A stretch of 64,000 bases of DNA from Alteraurantiacibacter aquimixticola (GCF_004965515.1 NZ_SSHH01000003.1:124001-188000), one strand, 5' to 3'. Positions 7,672 through 17,736 are shown, numbered from the stretch's first letter. Numbers and translations: made by a program. The notes: generated by a model from the sequence alone, not told the origin.

Positions 7672-9011
7672 CCAAGCGCCTCGTTTTCGGCCGCGATGAT
7701 CGCTTCGACCCTGCGCTTGTAGGGGCCGTAGCAGAGGAATTTGAGCCACAGGCCGATGGCACCGAAAATCCCCGCCGTGGCGAACATGGCGTAGCGGATG
7801 TCGCCCTCGTCGGCGAAGACGAAGTCGGTGAACAGCGCCACGCATAAGGGGCCCAGCGCCGTTCCCACCACGCTGATGGTGAAGGCATAGGCGGCGAAAA
7901 CCTGACCGCGATATTCGTTCGGTGTCACGGTGGAGAGCGCCGCCGTGCTGGCGGGCGCGCCAATGCCCATTGCAAGGTAGTTCACCGTCGTCAGCGCCAG
8001 CGCCAGCTCGGCCGTGGGCATCAGCAGCACCAGCATCATCAGCGGCAGCGACAGGCAGGTGCCGATGATCGAGAGCAGGATCATCGCGCCGGCATGCTTC
8101 TTCGCCATGCGCTCGCCCAGCCATGCCCCCAGCGCCAGGCCGATCGGCACGATGGCGATGCTGAGGATCCCCAGGATCGGGCCAACCACTTCCGGACCCC
8201 AGCCATAGGTGCGCTGGTAGAAGGGAATGCGCCATTGCAGCAGGCCGTAGATCTCGATCTGCAGGAAGGCCGCGCCGAGGAGGAAGGGGAGGTAAAAGGC
8301 CTTCTCGCGCCAGGCGAAGCGGAACACCTCGGTCACTGGCGGCTTGTCCGACCGCTCCCGCCCGCGCCGCACCGGCTCCTTGATCGTGGTGAAGACCAGC
8401 AGCGCGACCAGCACGCCGGGCAGGCCGACGATGAGCAGCACCAACTGCCAGTCCCTCATCTCGACGCCCAGCACGTTGAACACCTTGCCGCCGACAATCC
8501 CCATCAGCACGCCGCCAATGATCAGCGACAGGGCAGAGCCGAGCGAGATGCCGAACTGGTAGAGCGACATGGCGCGCGGATATTTCTCGCGCGGGACGAG
8601 GTCGGAGATCATGGAGATCGCGTTCGGGCCCTTCAACGCCTCACCCGCGCCGACCATGCCGCGGCTGATGAAGAGTGTGGGAAAGGTCTTGGCCAGCGAC
8701 CCGGCGGCAGTGGCGAGGCTCCACAGCGCGATGCCGAAGGAAAGGATCGCCTTGCGATTGCCGGTGTCGGCAAAACGCGACATGGGCAGGCCGACAATGG
8801 CGTAGAAGAAGGAGAAGGCGAAGCCCACCAGCAGGCTGACTTCGGTATCGGTCAGCTGCAGGTCACGCTTGATCGGCTCGATCAGGATCGAGATGATCCC
8901 GCGATCGACATTGTCCAGCGCATTGACCAGGGCGAACAGGCTGATGGCGTACCATGCCTGCCGCGCGGGCGGGTAGGGCGCGGATGCGCCGCCCGCCACC
9001 TTGTCCGTCAT
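7668..9011 (-). CDS. MFS transporter, spinster-like
   Basis: Inner-membrane carrier of about 447 residues with the twelve-helix MFS pattern. The N-terminal signature (NALDNVDRGIISILIEPI) and the conserved loop between helices 2 and 3 (GLPMSRFADTGNRK) fit the spinster-like group, which in sphingomonads often accompanies aromatic catabolism genes. ATG 9011 is preferred because GGGAGGG lies seven bases upstream; an upstream TTG at 9017 is in frame. The gene is last in a minus-strand set with the exported stilbene oxygenase, the PQQ dehydrogenase and the NTF2-like protein, so it probably imports or exports their product. The substrate is inferred only from context. Confidence 0.88.
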   Translation of the reverse strand: MTDKVAGGASAPYPPARQAWYAISLFALVNALDNVDRGIISILIEPIKRDLQLTDTEVSLLVGFAFSFFYAIVGLPMSRFADTGNRKAILSFGIALWSLATAAGSLAKTFPTLFISRGMVGAGEALKGPNAISMISDLVPREKYPRAMSLYQFGISLGSALSLIIGGVLMGIVGGKVFNVLGVEMRDWQLVLLIVGLPGVLVALLVFTTIKEPVRRGRERSDKPPVTEVFRFAWREKAFYLPFLLGAAFLQIEIYGLLQWRIPFYQRTYGWGPEVVGPILGILSIAIVPIGLALGAWLGERMAKKHAGAMILLSIIGTCLSLPLMMLVLLMPTAELALALTTVNYLAMGIGAPASTAALSTVTPNEYRGQVFAAYAFTISVVGTALGPLCVALFTDFVFADEGDIRYAMFATAGIFGAIGLWLKFLCYGPYKRRVEAIIAAENEALG

Positions 9012-9068
9012 CACCAACCCTCCCCCACGCGCATGGTTAGTGCATCGCGGGGGATTGGCAAGCAGGTC

Positions 9069-9671
9069 CTAACGGTTGCGGTAAGCCTCGGCCGCGGCAT
9101 CCATCGCGCGCACCGGGTTTTCGGGGCCCGGATTGCGATTGGGGATGAAGTCGTTGAGGACATTGCGATAGGTCAGCAGCCACTGGCCGTCGATCTTCGC
9201 CAACTGGTCCTCATAGGTGCCGAACGTGCCCATCTTCAGGCTGTCGCCGGGACCGTCATTGGCCATTTCCACCCATAGCGAGGTGGCCCAGGCGCGGTCG
9301 CCTTCCACGCGCACGGTGGATTGCAGGATCACATGGCGCAGCTTGGCGGGCTGGCCGTCCTCGGTCTGGTAGAAATTGCCGATCCCCTCGGCAAAGCGCG
9401 TCACCGCCTCGCGGATCGCCTCGCGCCCGGTATAGGTGCCGCTGGCGAATTCGATCGTGCCGTCTGGCGCGAAGGTTTCGACATAGGCATCCCAGTCATG
9501 GAAATCGATGGCGAAGAGATAGCGCGCCATCAAATCCTCGATCTGCGCGCGGTCCTCGGCATAGCCGGCATTGTAGGCGGGCTGTTCGGCCAGCGCGGGG
9601 GCAGGGGCCGTTGCCGCCAGTGCCAGTCCCGCAGCGCCGAGCGCCAGCTTCGCGTTTCTCCAGATGGTCAT
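9069..9671 (-). CDS. Exported NTF2-fold (SnoaL-like) protein
   Basis: A 200-residue NTF2/SnoaL-fold protein carrying a Sec signal peptide (hydrophobic stretch ending APALAEQ). The mature part has the family pattern AEDRAQIEDLMARYLFAID near the start, then DWDAYVETFAPDG and TYTGREAI, and an internal region VILQSTVRVEGDRAWATSLW. It closely resembles the cytoplasmic protein at 49896-50432 (AQIEDLMARYL, TGRE, RHV, VEGD), so the two are paralogs differing in location. Cofactorless lyases, isomerases and dehydratases use this fold, including diarylpropane lyases in sphingomonads. The start at 9671 follows GGGGAGAGGATC. It sits 23 bp after the PQQ dehydrogenase gene in the same operon. Confidence 0.85.
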   Translation of the reverse strand: MTIWRNAKLALGAAGLALAATAPAPALAEQPAYNAGYAEDRAQIEDLMARYLFAIDFHDWDAYVETFAPDGTIEFASGTYTGREAIREAVTRFAEGIGNFYQTEDGQPAKLRHVILQSTVRVEGDRAWATSLWVEMANDGPGDSLKMGTFGTYEDQLAKIDGQWLLTYRNVLNDFIPNRNPGPENPVRAMDAAAEAYRNR

Positions 9672-9694
9672 GATCCTCTCCCCTCGATGATGTC

Positions 9695-11737
9695 TCAGCT
9701 GCCCCAGTCCTCGTTCGCGCGGGCGATCAGGTAGTGATGGATCGCCTCGCTCTCTTCGGACGAGAGCACGTCGGCAAAGCTTGCCATGCCATTCGCCGCG
9801 CGGCTGCCGCCAAGGACGATATCGGCGAAAGTGGCGTGGGTCTCGGCCGACATGTGCCGCAAATCCTTCACCCCGCCGCGCGCGGCATTGCCGTGGCAGA
9901 TGGAGCAATTTGCGCCGAACAGGCGTTCGCCCTGCGCGACCACTTCGGGTCCCGCCTCGAGCGCAGGTGGACGCGCCGCCATGGCCGGTACGACGAAGCC
10001 TTCTTCCGGCATGGCCGGCAGCTCGACAGTACCGCCCAGCCTGAAGACCAGCAGGCGCGGCTTGCCCAGATGCAGTTCGGAGAAGGAAGCGCGCTCGACA
10101 TGGGCGAGCCCGCCGCCCCAGCCCGCATTGACCGCGATATATTGCACGCCGTCGACCATATAGGTGATGGGCGCCGCGATCGGCACGTTCTGCACCGGCA
10201 TCTCCCAAACCTTCTCGCCAGTGGTAGCATCATAGGCGGCGAAACTGGTGCCGATGGTGCCCTGGAAGACGAGGTTGCCCGCCGTCACCAGCACGCCGCC
10301 CGAGCCCTTCTTGGCATAGGGCACGCGCCAGCGTTCGGTCTGCGTCACCGGGTCCCAGGCGGAAAGCCAGCCCTTGGAATGTTCGTCCGCATATTCGGCG
10401 ATCTCGCGGCGGATCTCGTCATGCCCTGCGAAGGCGGTGCCGAGGCCCTGTCCCGGCGTGTAATCCGGCGCCGCGGCATAGGCCATGTAGGTTTCGGTCA
10501 CCGGGACATAGGCAAGGCCCGTCTCTGGCGAATAGGCCATCGGGTTCCAGTTATGCGCGCCGCCCGCGCCGGGACTGACCATGACGGGTATTTCGCCATA
10601 GCGTGCCTCCGGATTCTCGATCGGCCTGCCGGTTTCCATGTCGATGCCGGTTGCCCAGCTGATCGGGGCGATGGTCTCGGCGCTGATCAGCTCCCCGGTC
10701 TCGCGGTCGAGCACGTAGAAGAAGCCGTTCTTGGGCGCCTGCATGATGACCTGCCGCATCCGCCCGTCGATCTCCATATCGGCGAGGATCATGTTCTGCG
10801 TGGCGGTATAGTCCCACTCTTCCCCCGGCACGGTCTGGTAGTGCCAGCGATATTCGCCGGTCGCGATATCCAGCGCTACGATGCTGGCGAGGTAGAGATT
10901 GTCGCCGCCTTCGGGGCTGCGCCACTTGCGCACCCAGGGCGAGCCGTTGCCGGTGCCGATATAGAGAAGGCCCAGCTCGGGATCGACGGTGAGCGAATCC
11001 CACACCGTGCCGCCGCCGCCGCTTTGCCACCATTCGCCCGACCACGTTTCGGCAGCGGCTTCCATGGCCGCATTCTCGAACCCGTCCGCCGGATTGCCCG
11101 GCACGGTGTGCCAGCGCCAGATCATCTCTCCGGTGGAGGTATCGTAAGCGGAGACGTAGCCGCGTACGCCCATTTCGGCGCCGCCATTGCCGATGAAGAC
11201 CATGTCGCCATGCACGCGCGGCGCGCCGGTGATCGTGTAGTTCATCGCATTGTCGACGGTGAGGGTGGACCACACCTCCTCGCCGGTCTGCGCATCGAGC
11301 GCGATCAGCCGCCCGTCCAGCGTGGCGATCAGCACCTTGCCTTCATGGTATGCGAGGCCGCGCGTCACGATGTCGCAGCAGGCGAGCCTGCCGAAGCGCA
11401 GCGGCACTTGCGGGTCGAAGCGCCACAGCTGCTCGCCCGTCGCGGCGTTATAGGCGGTGGTGATGTTCCACGGCTCGATATTGAACAGCACACCATCGAC
11501 CACGATGGGCGTTGCCTCCTGCCCGCGATCGGTGTCGAGATCGACATACCAGGCAAGGCCGAGCTCGGAGACGTTCTCCGCATTGATCTGATCGAGCGGG
11601 CTGAAGCGCTGTTCGTTCGCTTCCAGCCCGGTATGCGCCCAGTCGACATTTGCCGGCGAACTGTCCTGCGCATAGGCAAGGCCGATCCCGCCCGCCAGCA
11701 GCGCGCCTGCCAGCACCACACCAAGCTTGCGGATCAT
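9695..11737 (-). CDS. Periplasmic PQQ-dependent alcohol dehydrogenase with fused cytochrome c
   Basis: Type II quinohemoprotein dehydrogenase, 680 residues. It has a signal peptide (GGIGLAYAQD), then an eight-bladed PQQ propeller with repeated blade motifs (DAQTGEEVW, DTSTGEMIWRW, DPELGLLYIGTGN, DATTGEKVWEM) and adjacent cysteines in LACCDIVTRG, the vicinal disulfide typical of the family. A C-terminal cytochrome c domain has CSICH at about residue 605. It would oxidise an alcohol or aldehyde in the periplasm and pass electrons to the respiratory chain. The start at 11737 lies 2 bp after the oxygenase stop, showing tight coupling. No pqq synthesis genes are in the window. Oxidation of a vanillyl-type alcohol or aldehyde is inferred. 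Confidence 0.93.
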   Translation of the reverse strand: MIRKLGVVLAGALLAGGIGLAYAQDSSPANVDWAHTGLEANEQRFSPLDQINAENVSELGLAWYVDLDTDRGQEATPIVVDGVLFNIEPWNITTAYNAATGEQLWRFDPQVPLRFGRLACCDIVTRGLAYHEGKVLIATLDGRLIALDAQTGEEVWSTLTVDNAMNYTITGAPRVHGDMVFIGNGGAEMGVRGYVSAYDTSTGEMIWRWHTVPGNPADGFENAAMEAAAETWSGEWWQSGGGGTVWDSLTVDPELGLLYIGTGNGSPWVRKWRSPEGGDNLYLASIVALDIATGEYRWHYQTVPGEEWDYTATQNMILADMEIDGRMRQVIMQAPKNGFFYVLDRETGELISAETIAPISWATGIDMETGRPIENPEARYGEIPVMVSPGAGGAHNWNPMAYSPETGLAYVPVTETYMAYAAAPDYTPGQGLGTAFAGHDEIRREIAEYADEHSKGWLSAWDPVTQTERWRVPYAKKGSGGVLVTAGNLVFQGTIGTSFAAYDATTGEKVWEMPVQNVPIAAPITYMVDGVQYIAVNAGWGGGLAHVERASFSELHLGKPRLLVFRLGGTVELPAMPEEGFVVPAMAARPPALEAGPEVVAQGERLFGANCSICHGNAARGGVKDLRHMSAETHATFADIVLGGSRAANGMASFADVLSSEESEAIHHYLIARANEDWGS

Positions 11738-11739
11738 GC

Positions 11740-13311
11740 CTAGGCTGCTCCGATCGCTTCGGCGTCCGCCCACCAGCCATGGACCTGGCCCACGCAGGCA
11801 TAGGGCATCTTCACCCATGCGCGCGGCCCGCTTTCGATATCGGCGAGGTCGAACAGGAACAGGTTGGACCTGCCATTCTCGGCCTGGCTGGACCCAAGCC
11901 CGATCAGATAGCCATCGCCTTCCGGTGCATCGGGCGTGCGCGGCACGAAGCACATTTCGGACAGCGAATAGCCTTCCACACGGGCGATCTTGCTGGTGCC
12001 GGTCTGGTGATCGACGATTCCCCAGCCGCCATTGGGGCCGGTCACCTGCAGGAATCCCCAGCGATAGGGCAGTGTGTGGAAACGGTCATCCTGGCGGGCG
12101 AGCACGCCGGTCAGTTCGGGAAAGATCGTCTCTGCCTGATAGGTGTTGCCGCCATCGGCCAGGTCGACGGTGAAGCGGCGCAAATAGCCGGTGCCTTTTA
12201 CCGGGTCCCACGGCTCATGCAGGCTGGGGAAGAAAGGGAACTGGTTCCCTTCGCCGCCATCCATGTCGACGGTGATCTTCGTGCCATCGTTCCAGCCGCC
12301 CATCACATGGGTGCAGAACAGGTTGGGCCCTGTCAGCCAGCGGATGTCGGTGCCATCGCCGCCGCGGCGCAGGATACCCATGTAGCAAGGCGTCTTGCTG
12401 TCATAGGAGAAGTGCACGCCGCCCGCCGCAATCCGGTCCGGATCGGCGACCATGTTGACGAGATAGAGCACGACGTAATCCTGCGTGACGCAGAAATCAT
12501 GCATCATGCCCGCATAGGGCGCCTCGACCGTCACCGACCAGGTGATCTCGCCGTCCTTGTCGGCAGTAAAGACGTTCACGTCCTTCGACAGGAAGCCGTT
12601 TGCTTCATAGCCGAAGCTGATGAACTCGCCCGTATACGGATCGATCTTGGGGTGGGCGGTGTGGGTCTTGCTCTCCAGCTTGCCGCCGAAGGTATATTCG
12701 GGATCGGTGGTCTCCAGCGTCAGCGGGTCCATGGCCACGGGCGGACTGTCTTCCTTGAAGACCAGCAGCTTGCCGTGATGGGTGAAAAGCTGGGTGTTGG
12801 CCGTCCCCTGGTTCAGCCCTTCGACGCTGGGATCATTGGTCGTCGGATTGCGATACATGCCGTACAGGGAACGCCGCGCCTCTGCCTGCGCCTTCCACCG
12901 AGCGTTTTTGGCATAGCGCGTCTTGTAGTCGACATGCCCGTCCTTGATGCGGAACATGGAGACATGGCCTTCGCCATCGAAGGGAATGTCGCCCACATGC
13001 TCGGGCGCCTTGGGATATTGCGGGTCCGGTCCCACGCGGTAGAACGCCCCGTTCAGGTCCTTGGGCCAAGCGCCCTCCACCTCGCAATCGCGCAAATCCA
13101 TCTCGGTGCGGTTGGTGCCGCTGCCGCCGAACATGCGCGGATCCTCGGGGAAATCGACTTGCGGCGCGCCAGCCGCCGGATTGGCCGTGCCGGGCTGTGC
13201 GAAAGCGCTGCTCGCCGCGCCGAGGCCCACCAGCGCGGCGCCGGTGCCCAGCGTCGATGCGCCCATGAAGCCGCGCCTGTCGAGACGCGGTCCCTTGATA
13301 TCCTTGGTCAT
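11740..13311 (-). CDS. Tat-exported carotenoid/lignostilbene cleavage oxygenase
   Basis: Non-heme iron oxygenase of the carotenoid cleavage family, 523 residues. The iron ligands are His220 (TAHPKID), His271 (MMHDF), His335 (CTHVMGG) and His511 (QVHGWW). Tyr153, Lys186 and Glu187 match the set that holds the 4-hydroxyl of phenolic stilbenes in NOV1-type enzymes. Unusually, it begins with a twin-arginine signal (LDRRGFMGAS, hydrophobic stretch, cleavage after AFA about residue 38), so it should be folded and exported to the periplasm. The ATG at 13311 follows AGAGGACGAAC. It heads an operon with the PQQ dehydrogenase, the exported NTF2 protein and an MFS carrier. The physiological substrate is not proven by sequence. 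Confidence 0.9.
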   Translation of the reverse strand: MTKDIKGPRLDRRGFMGASTLGTGAALVGLGAASSAFAQPGTANPAAGAPQVDFPEDPRMFGGSGTNRTEMDLRDCEVEGAWPKDLNGAFYRVGPDPQYPKAPEHVGDIPFDGEGHVSMFRIKDGHVDYKTRYAKNARWKAQAEARRSLYGMYRNPTTNDPSVEGLNQGTANTQLFTHHGKLLVFKEDSPPVAMDPLTLETTDPEYTFGGKLESKTHTAHPKIDPYTGEFISFGYEANGFLSKDVNVFTADKDGEITWSVTVEAPYAGMMHDFCVTQDYVVLYLVNMVADPDRIAAGGVHFSYDSKTPCYMGILRRGGDGTDIRWLTGPNLFCTHVMGGWNDGTKITVDMDGGEGNQFPFFPSLHEPWDPVKGTGYLRRFTVDLADGGNTYQAETIFPELTGVLARQDDRFHTLPYRWGFLQVTGPNGGWGIVDHQTGTSKIARVEGYSLSEMCFVPRTPDAPEGDGYLIGLGSSQAENGRSNLFLFDLADIESGPRAWVKMPYACVGQVHGWWADAEAIGAA

Positions 13312-13367
13312 GTTCGTCCTCTCCCGTGAACGCCCATATGGTCGCGCCAAGCCCACGCGAAAGCAAG

Positions 13368-13392
13368 GCCATTCTAACAGATGATACAATTG
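13368..13392 (+). promoter_or_regulatory. Weak third copy of the MarR-type motif
   Basis: Contains ATACAATTG, matching the right half of the motif at 31752-31776 (14 of 25 positions overall). It lies about 57 bp upstream of the exported oxygenase start, a sensible operator position. The match is marginal, so this is only suggestive. Confidence 0.25.
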
Positions 13393-13513
13393 GCGACTTC
13401 AGGCCGCCGCTTTCCACAGCCTGTCCCCGGCACGCCGTCCAGCGCGCGGTTGAAATGACCCCCCGCGCCGCCTACCTCGAAAACCGATTTCCGATCACCA
13501 ACAGGGCGATTCC

Positions 13514-14485
13514 ATGACTACCCACAAGACCCGCATGCTCATTATCGGCTCCGGCCCGGCTGGCTATTCCGCCGCCATTTATGGCGCGCGTGCGGGGATG
13601 GAACCGATCGTGGTGCAGGGCCTGCAGCCCGGCGGCCAGCTGACCATCACCACCGATGTCGAGAACTATCCCGGCTTCGCCGACGTGATCCAGGGCCCGT
13701 GGCTGATGGAGCAGATGAAGGCGCAGGCCGAACATGTCGGCACGCGGATGATGTGGGACACGATCGTCGATGTGGACCTGTCGGGCGGCTCGCCCTTCAA
13801 GGCCGTGGGCGATAGCGGCGACGAATATGTGGGCGACGTGCTGGTGATCGCCACCGGCGCGCAGGCCAAGTGGCTGGGCGTTCCGGGCGAGCAGGAGCTG
13901 GGCGGCAAGGGCGTTTCCGCCTGCGCCACCTGCGACGGCTTCTTCTATCGCGGCAAGAAGGTCGCGGTGATCGGCGGCGGCAATACCGCGGTCGAGGAAG
14001 CGCTCTACCTCACCAACCATTCTGACGATGTCACGCTGATCCACCGCCGTGACGAGCTGCGCAGCGAGAAGATCCTGCAGGATCGCCTGCATGCGAATGA
14101 GAAGATCTCGACCCTGTGGAACAAGACCGTCACCCGCTTCGTGGCGAACGACAAGGGTACGCTGGGCCACCTCGAACTGCGCGACACGGTGACGGGAGAG
14201 ACCTCCACGCTGGAAGTGGACGGCGCCTTCGTCGCCATCGGCCATGCCCCCGCGACCGAACTGTTCAAGGGCAAGCTGGAGCTCGATGCAGGCGGCTATA
14301 TCGTGGTCGAGCCCGGCACGCCCAAGACGGCGATCCCCGGCGTCTTCGCCTGCGGCGATGTGATGGACCACACCTATCGCCAGGCGGTCACGGCTGCGGG
14401 CACCGGCTGCATGGCCGCGCTCGATGCCGAACGCTTCCTGGCGGAGCTTGAGGATTCGAAACGCGACAGCGTACCGGCGGAGTAG
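13514..14485 (+). CDS. trxB: Thioredoxin-disulfide reductase
   Basis: NADPH-dependent flavoenzyme that reduces thioredoxin in the cytoplasm; 323 residues, the usual length. The FAD motif GSGPAG is at 12-17, the redox-active CATC at Cys137-Cys140, the NADPH motif GGGNTA near 160, and the C-terminal FAD motif GVFACGDVMD near 280. It stands alone on the plus strand, divergent from the oxygenase operon and convergent with tyrA, with a hairpin between the two stops. Confidence 0.97.
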   Translation: MTTHKTRMLIIGSGPAGYSAAIYGARAGMEPIVVQGLQPGGQLTITTDVENYPGFADVIQGPWLMEQMKAQAEHVGTRMMWDTIVDVDLSGGSPFKAVGDSGDEYVGDVLVIATGAQAKWLGVPGEQELGGKGVSACATCDGFFYRGKKVAVIGGGNTAVEEALYLTNHSDDVTLIHRRDELRSEKILQDRLHANEKISTLWNKTVTRFVANDKGTLGHLELRDTVTGETSTLEVDGAFVAIGHAPATELFKGKLELDAGGYIVVEPGTPKTAIPGVFACGDVMDHTYRQAVTAAGTGCMAALDAERFLAELEDSKRDSVPAE

Positions 14486-14496
14486 TCTCGGTTGCT

Positions 14497-14513
14497 CCTC
14501 CCCTCGGGGGAGG
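14497..14513. terminator. Hairpin between trxB and tyrA
   Basis: CCTCCCC-TCG-GGGGAGG, a 7-bp stem with a 3-nt loop between convergent trxB and tyrA. Only a short pyrimidine run (CTTTA) follows, so termination strength is uncertain. Confidence 0.45.
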
Positions 14514-14520
14514 GCTTTAC

Positions 14521-15426
14521 CTAATCGTGTTCGCGCCCGAAGTCGGGCCGCGGATCGTCCTGCCCCAGCGCCACAATGGAGCGCCTGATCGCTCGGGTGC
14601 GGCTGAAGGTGTCGTGCATCATCTCGCCATCGCCCGCCCTTATCGCCTCGCGCATCAGGGCAAGGTCGGTGAGGAAGACGTCGAGCATTTCCAGCACCGC
14701 GTCCTTGTTGTTGAGGAACACGTCGCGCCACATGGTGGGGTCGCTCGCGGCGATGCGGGTGAAGTCGCGGAAACCGCCGGCGGAGTACTTGATCACCTCA
14801 CTGCGCGTCACTTCCTCCAGGTCGCTGGCAGTGCCGACGATCGTATAGGCGATGAGGTGGGGGATATGGCTGGTGACGGCGAGCACGCGGTCATGATGGG
14901 CGGCATCCATCGTTTCCACCATCGCGCCCAGTGCTTCCCAGAAATCGACCAGCTCGGCGACCTTGTCTTCAGGGGCATCCTCCGGTGGCGTGACGATGCA
15001 CCAGCGCTGGTGGAACAGCGTGGCAAAGCCTGCATCGGGGCCGGAATGCTCGGTGCCCGCCACCGGGTGGGCGGGAATGATCGTTCGACCGGGCAGCGCC
15101 TTCACCAGCGCCTCCGTGATCGACCTCTTGGAGGAGCCGACGTCGGAGATGACGCAACCTTCCTTCAGCCCCGGCGCGATCGCCTTGGCCGCTTTGCACA
15201 TGGCGCCAACCGGCACGCAAAGGATGACGAGGTCCGCGCCTTCGACCGCTTCTGCCGGATTATCCGCGATGACATCGGCGAGCTGCCGTTCCCGGGCGCG
15301 CTCGCGCACTTTGGGATCGGCGTCATAGCCGCTGGTGGCGACGCCCGGCATATCCTGCCGCACGGCGAGGCCGATGGATCCACCGATCAGCCCGAGGCCG
15401 ATAATCGCAACTTTTTCAAAGCTCAT
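14521..15426 (-). CDS. tyrA: Prephenate/arogenate dehydrogenase
   Basis: Catalyses the NAD(P)-dependent oxidative decarboxylation leading to tyrosine; 301 residues. The N-terminal nucleotide fold shows [10 protein letters not shown], and the active-site segment has [14 protein letters not shown] with the expected histidine. There is no fused chorismate mutase or ACT domain. The start codon overlaps the stop of hisC (ATGA), so the two are translationally coupled. In alphaproteobacteria such aminotransferases often serve both histidinol-phosphate and aromatic amino acid synthesis. Confidence 0.95.
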   Translation of the reverse strand: MSFEKVAIIGLGLIGGSIGLAVRQDMPGVATSGYDADPKVRERARERQLADVIADNPAEAVEGADLVILCVPVGAMCKAAKAIAPGLKEGCVISDVGSSKRSITEALVKALPGRTIIPAHPVAGTEHSGPDAGFATLFHQRWCIVTPPEDAPEDKVAELVDFWEALGAMVETMDAAHHDRVLAVTSHIPHLIAYTIVGTASDLEEVTRSEVIKYSAGGFRDFTRIAASDPTMWRDVFLNNKDAVLEMLDVFLTDLALMREAIRAGDGEMMHDTFSRTRAIRRSIVALGQDDPRPDFGREHD

Positions 15427-16541
15427 CCGGCGTCACCTGCCACGTCGCGCAGGGCTGACGCAATGGCCTGCATCTGCGCGCCTGTGCCGATGGTGATGCG
15501 CAGCGCCTGCGGCAGGCCCTGGCCCGGGAGGTGGCGCACGGCATAGCCTGCCTTGGCGATCGCATCCTGCGCCGCCTCCGCTGTCAGTTCTCCCTCGAAC
15601 AGCACGAGCACGAAATTCGCTTCGCTCGGCACCACGCGCAATCCGTGATTGCCCAGCGCCTCCAGAGCTGTGACGAAGTCGGCGCGCGTCGCGGCATTAT
15701 GCTCGCGGCTGGCAATAACGAATTGCTGGTCACGCAGCGCGGCAAGCGCGGCGGCCTGTCCACTGGTGGTCACGTTGAACGGCCCGCGAATGCGGTTGAG
15801 CGCATCGACGATATGCGGAGCGCCGGTGCCCCAGCCGATCCGCTCTCCCGCAAGGCCGTAGATCTTGGAGAAGGTGTGGGTGACCAGCACGTTGTTCGTT
15901 TGTGCCGCCAGCTCCAGTGCACCATCGTCATGGGCCGGATCGACATATTCGCCATAGGCGCGATCGATCACCAGCAGCACGTCCGGCGGCAGCCCTTCAT
16001 GCAACCGCGCCAGTTCTGCACGCGGCAGGAAAGTGCCGGTGGGATTGTTCGGATTGGCGAGAAAGAGGACTCGTGTCTTTTCGTTTACATGCGCCAGCAG
16101 CGCATCGACATCGGCGGCATAGTCCTTGTCCGGCGCCACCACCGGCTCCGCCCCGCAGCGGCGCGCGGCAATGTCGTAAACGGCGAAGGAATAGCGGCTG
16201 AACACCACCTCGTCCCCCGGCCCGGCAAACGCCTGGGCTGCAAGGTTGAGCAATTCGTCCGAGCCGGTGCCGCAGACGATGCGCGCGGGATCCACGCTGT
16301 GCAGCTTGCCGATTGCGGCGCGCAGCTCGGTCGAATCGGGATCGGGATAGGCCGCGCTTGTCGACACAGCGGCGCGCGCCGCCAGCGCCTGCGCACTGGT
16401 GCCAAGCGGGTTCTCGTTCGCCGACAGCTTGACCAGCGCCTTGCCGTCCGCGCCCTTGCTCTTGCCCGGCACATAGGCATGGATCGCGGCGATCCACGGC
16501 TTCATCTGCGGGGCGTTTGCGGGGGCCTTGCTGTCACTCAT
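15423..16541 (-). CDS. hisC: Histidinol-phosphate / aromatic aminotransferase
   Basis: PLP-dependent class I/II aminotransferase of 372 residues. Visible motifs are LSANENPLG near the start, the PLP lysine in [16 protein letters not shown], and NPNNPTGTF. The start at 16541 is chosen because the family begins at MKPWI and AAGGA lies upstream; longer in-frame extension would run into the divergent metX promoter. The 4-bp overlap with tyrA suggests it also transaminates prephenate or 4-hydroxyphenylpyruvate, as known for dual-function HisC proteins. Confidence 0.94.
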   Translation of the reverse strand: MSDSKAPANAPQMKPWIAAIHAYVPGKSKGADGKALVKLSANENPLGTSAQALAARAAVSTSAAYPDPDSTELRAAIGKLHSVDPARIVCGTGSDELLNLAAQAFAGPGDEVVFSRYSFAVYDIAARRCGAEPVVAPDKDYAADVDALLAHVNEKTRVLFLANPNNPTGTFLPRAELARLHEGLPPDVLLVIDRAYGEYVDPAHDDGALELAAQTNNVLVTHTFSKIYGLAGERIGWGTGAPHIVDALNRIRGPFNVTTSGQAAALAALRDQQFVIASREHNAATRADFVTALEALGNHGLRVVPSEANFVLVLFEGELTAEAAQDAIAKAGYAVRHLPGQGLPQALRITIGTGAQMQAIASALRDVAGDAG

Positions 16542-16629
16542 TGCGGTCGCGTCCTTGCTCAAGGCAGCGCCCTTAGCGCCTCGCGCATGCAATTGACAGT
16601 GCGCGCATGAGGCCCCAAGTCGCAGGCCC

Positions 16630-17736
16630 ATGGCAACCGCGCTTGCATCCGACCTGACCACCCTGACGCTGGGCGCTCCGCTTGCGCTCGACAGCGGCAA
16701 ACAGCTCGCCAATGTCGAGCTTGCTTATGAAACCTATGGCGAGCTGAACGCGGACAAGTCCAATGCCATCCTGATCTTCCATGCGCTGACGGGTGACCAG
16801 TTCGTGGCCAAGACGCATCCGCTGACCGGCAAGCCCGGCTGGTGGGATCGCATGGTGGGCCCCGGCAAGCCGATCGACACCGCCCGCTACCACGTGATCT
16901 GCGCCAATGTGATCGGCAGCTGCCTCGGCTCGACCGGCCCTGCCAGCGCGGCGCAGGATGGCGAGCCTTACGGCATGCGCTTTCCCGTCATCACCATTCG
17001 CGACATGGTGCGCGCGCAGGTCGGCCTGCTCGATGCGCTGGGGATCGAGCGGCTGCATGCAGTCGTCGGCGGATCGATGGGCGGGATGCAGGCGCTGAGC
17101 TTTGCCGCCAATTTCCCCGGCCGGACAGAGCGTGTGCTGGCCATCGCCACCACCGCGCGCCACTCCGCACAGAACATCGCCTTTCACGAGGTGGGGCGGC
17201 AGGCGATCATGGCCGATCCCGATTGGGAAGGCGGCGATTACTACGCACGCGGGAAGGGTCCGGAAAAGGGCCTCGCCGTGGCGCGCATGGCGGCGCATAT
17301 CACCTATCTTTCGGAGCAGGGGCTGACCGATAAGTTCGGCCGCCAGCTGCAGGATCGTGACGCGAAGAGCTTCGGTTTCGATGCCGATTTCCAGGTGGAA
17401 AGCTATCTGCGCTACCAGGGCCTCGCCTTCACCGACCGCTTCGATGCGAACAGCTACCTCTATATCACCCGCGCGATGGATTATTTCGACCTCGCGGAGG
17501 AGCATGGCGGACTGCTCGCCGATGCTTTCCGTGAGGCGAGCGACACGCGCTTTTGCGTGGTCAGCTTCGATACGGACTGGCTTTATCCCACATCCGAAAG
17601 CCGCAATGTGGTCCACGCGCTCAATGCCGTGGCCGCACCGGTCAGTTTCGTGGAACTCTCCGCGCCGTTCGGCCATGACAGCTTCCTGCTCGAATGCCCG
17701 GCGCTGGACCGTGTGGTGAAGGGGTTCCTGGGATGA
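16630..17736 (+). CDS. metX: Homoserine O-acetyltransferase
   Basis: Acyl-CoA:homoserine acyltransferase of the alpha/beta-hydrolase fold, 368 residues, committing homoserine to methionine synthesis. The nucleophile elbow is GGSMGGMQ, the oxyanion region [14 protein letters not shown] is present, and the catalytic His is in FGHDSFLLE near the C-terminus. Whether acetyl- or succinyl-CoA is used cannot be decided here. It overlaps the next gene by ATGA and is two genes from metW, the usual alphaproteobacterial partner. I looked for a SAM-II-type leader in the 88 bp upstream and saw none. Confidence 0.95.
   Translation: MATALASDLTTLTLGAPLALDSGKQLANVELAYETYGELNADKSNAILIFHALTGDQFVAKTHPLTGKPGWWDRMVGPGKPIDTARYHVICANVIGSCLGSTGPASAAQDGEPYGMRFPVITIRDMVRAQVGLLDALGIERLHAVVGGSMGGMQALSFAANFPGRTERVLAIATTARHSAQNIAFHEVGRQAIMADPDWEGGDYYARGKGPEKGLAVARMAAHITYLSEQGLTDKFGRQLQDRDAKSFGFDADFQVESYLRYQGLAFTDRFDANSYLYITRAMDYFDLAEEHGGLLADAFREASDTRFCVVSFDTDWLYPTSESRNVVHALNAVAAPVSFVELSAPFGHDSFLLECPALDRVVKGFLG

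Noticed and set aside
16542-16629. SAM-responsive riboswitch before metX
   Set aside because: The 88-bp leader shows no conserved SAM-II or SAM-I elements; only a TTGACA-like box and GCGCGCATG repeats.
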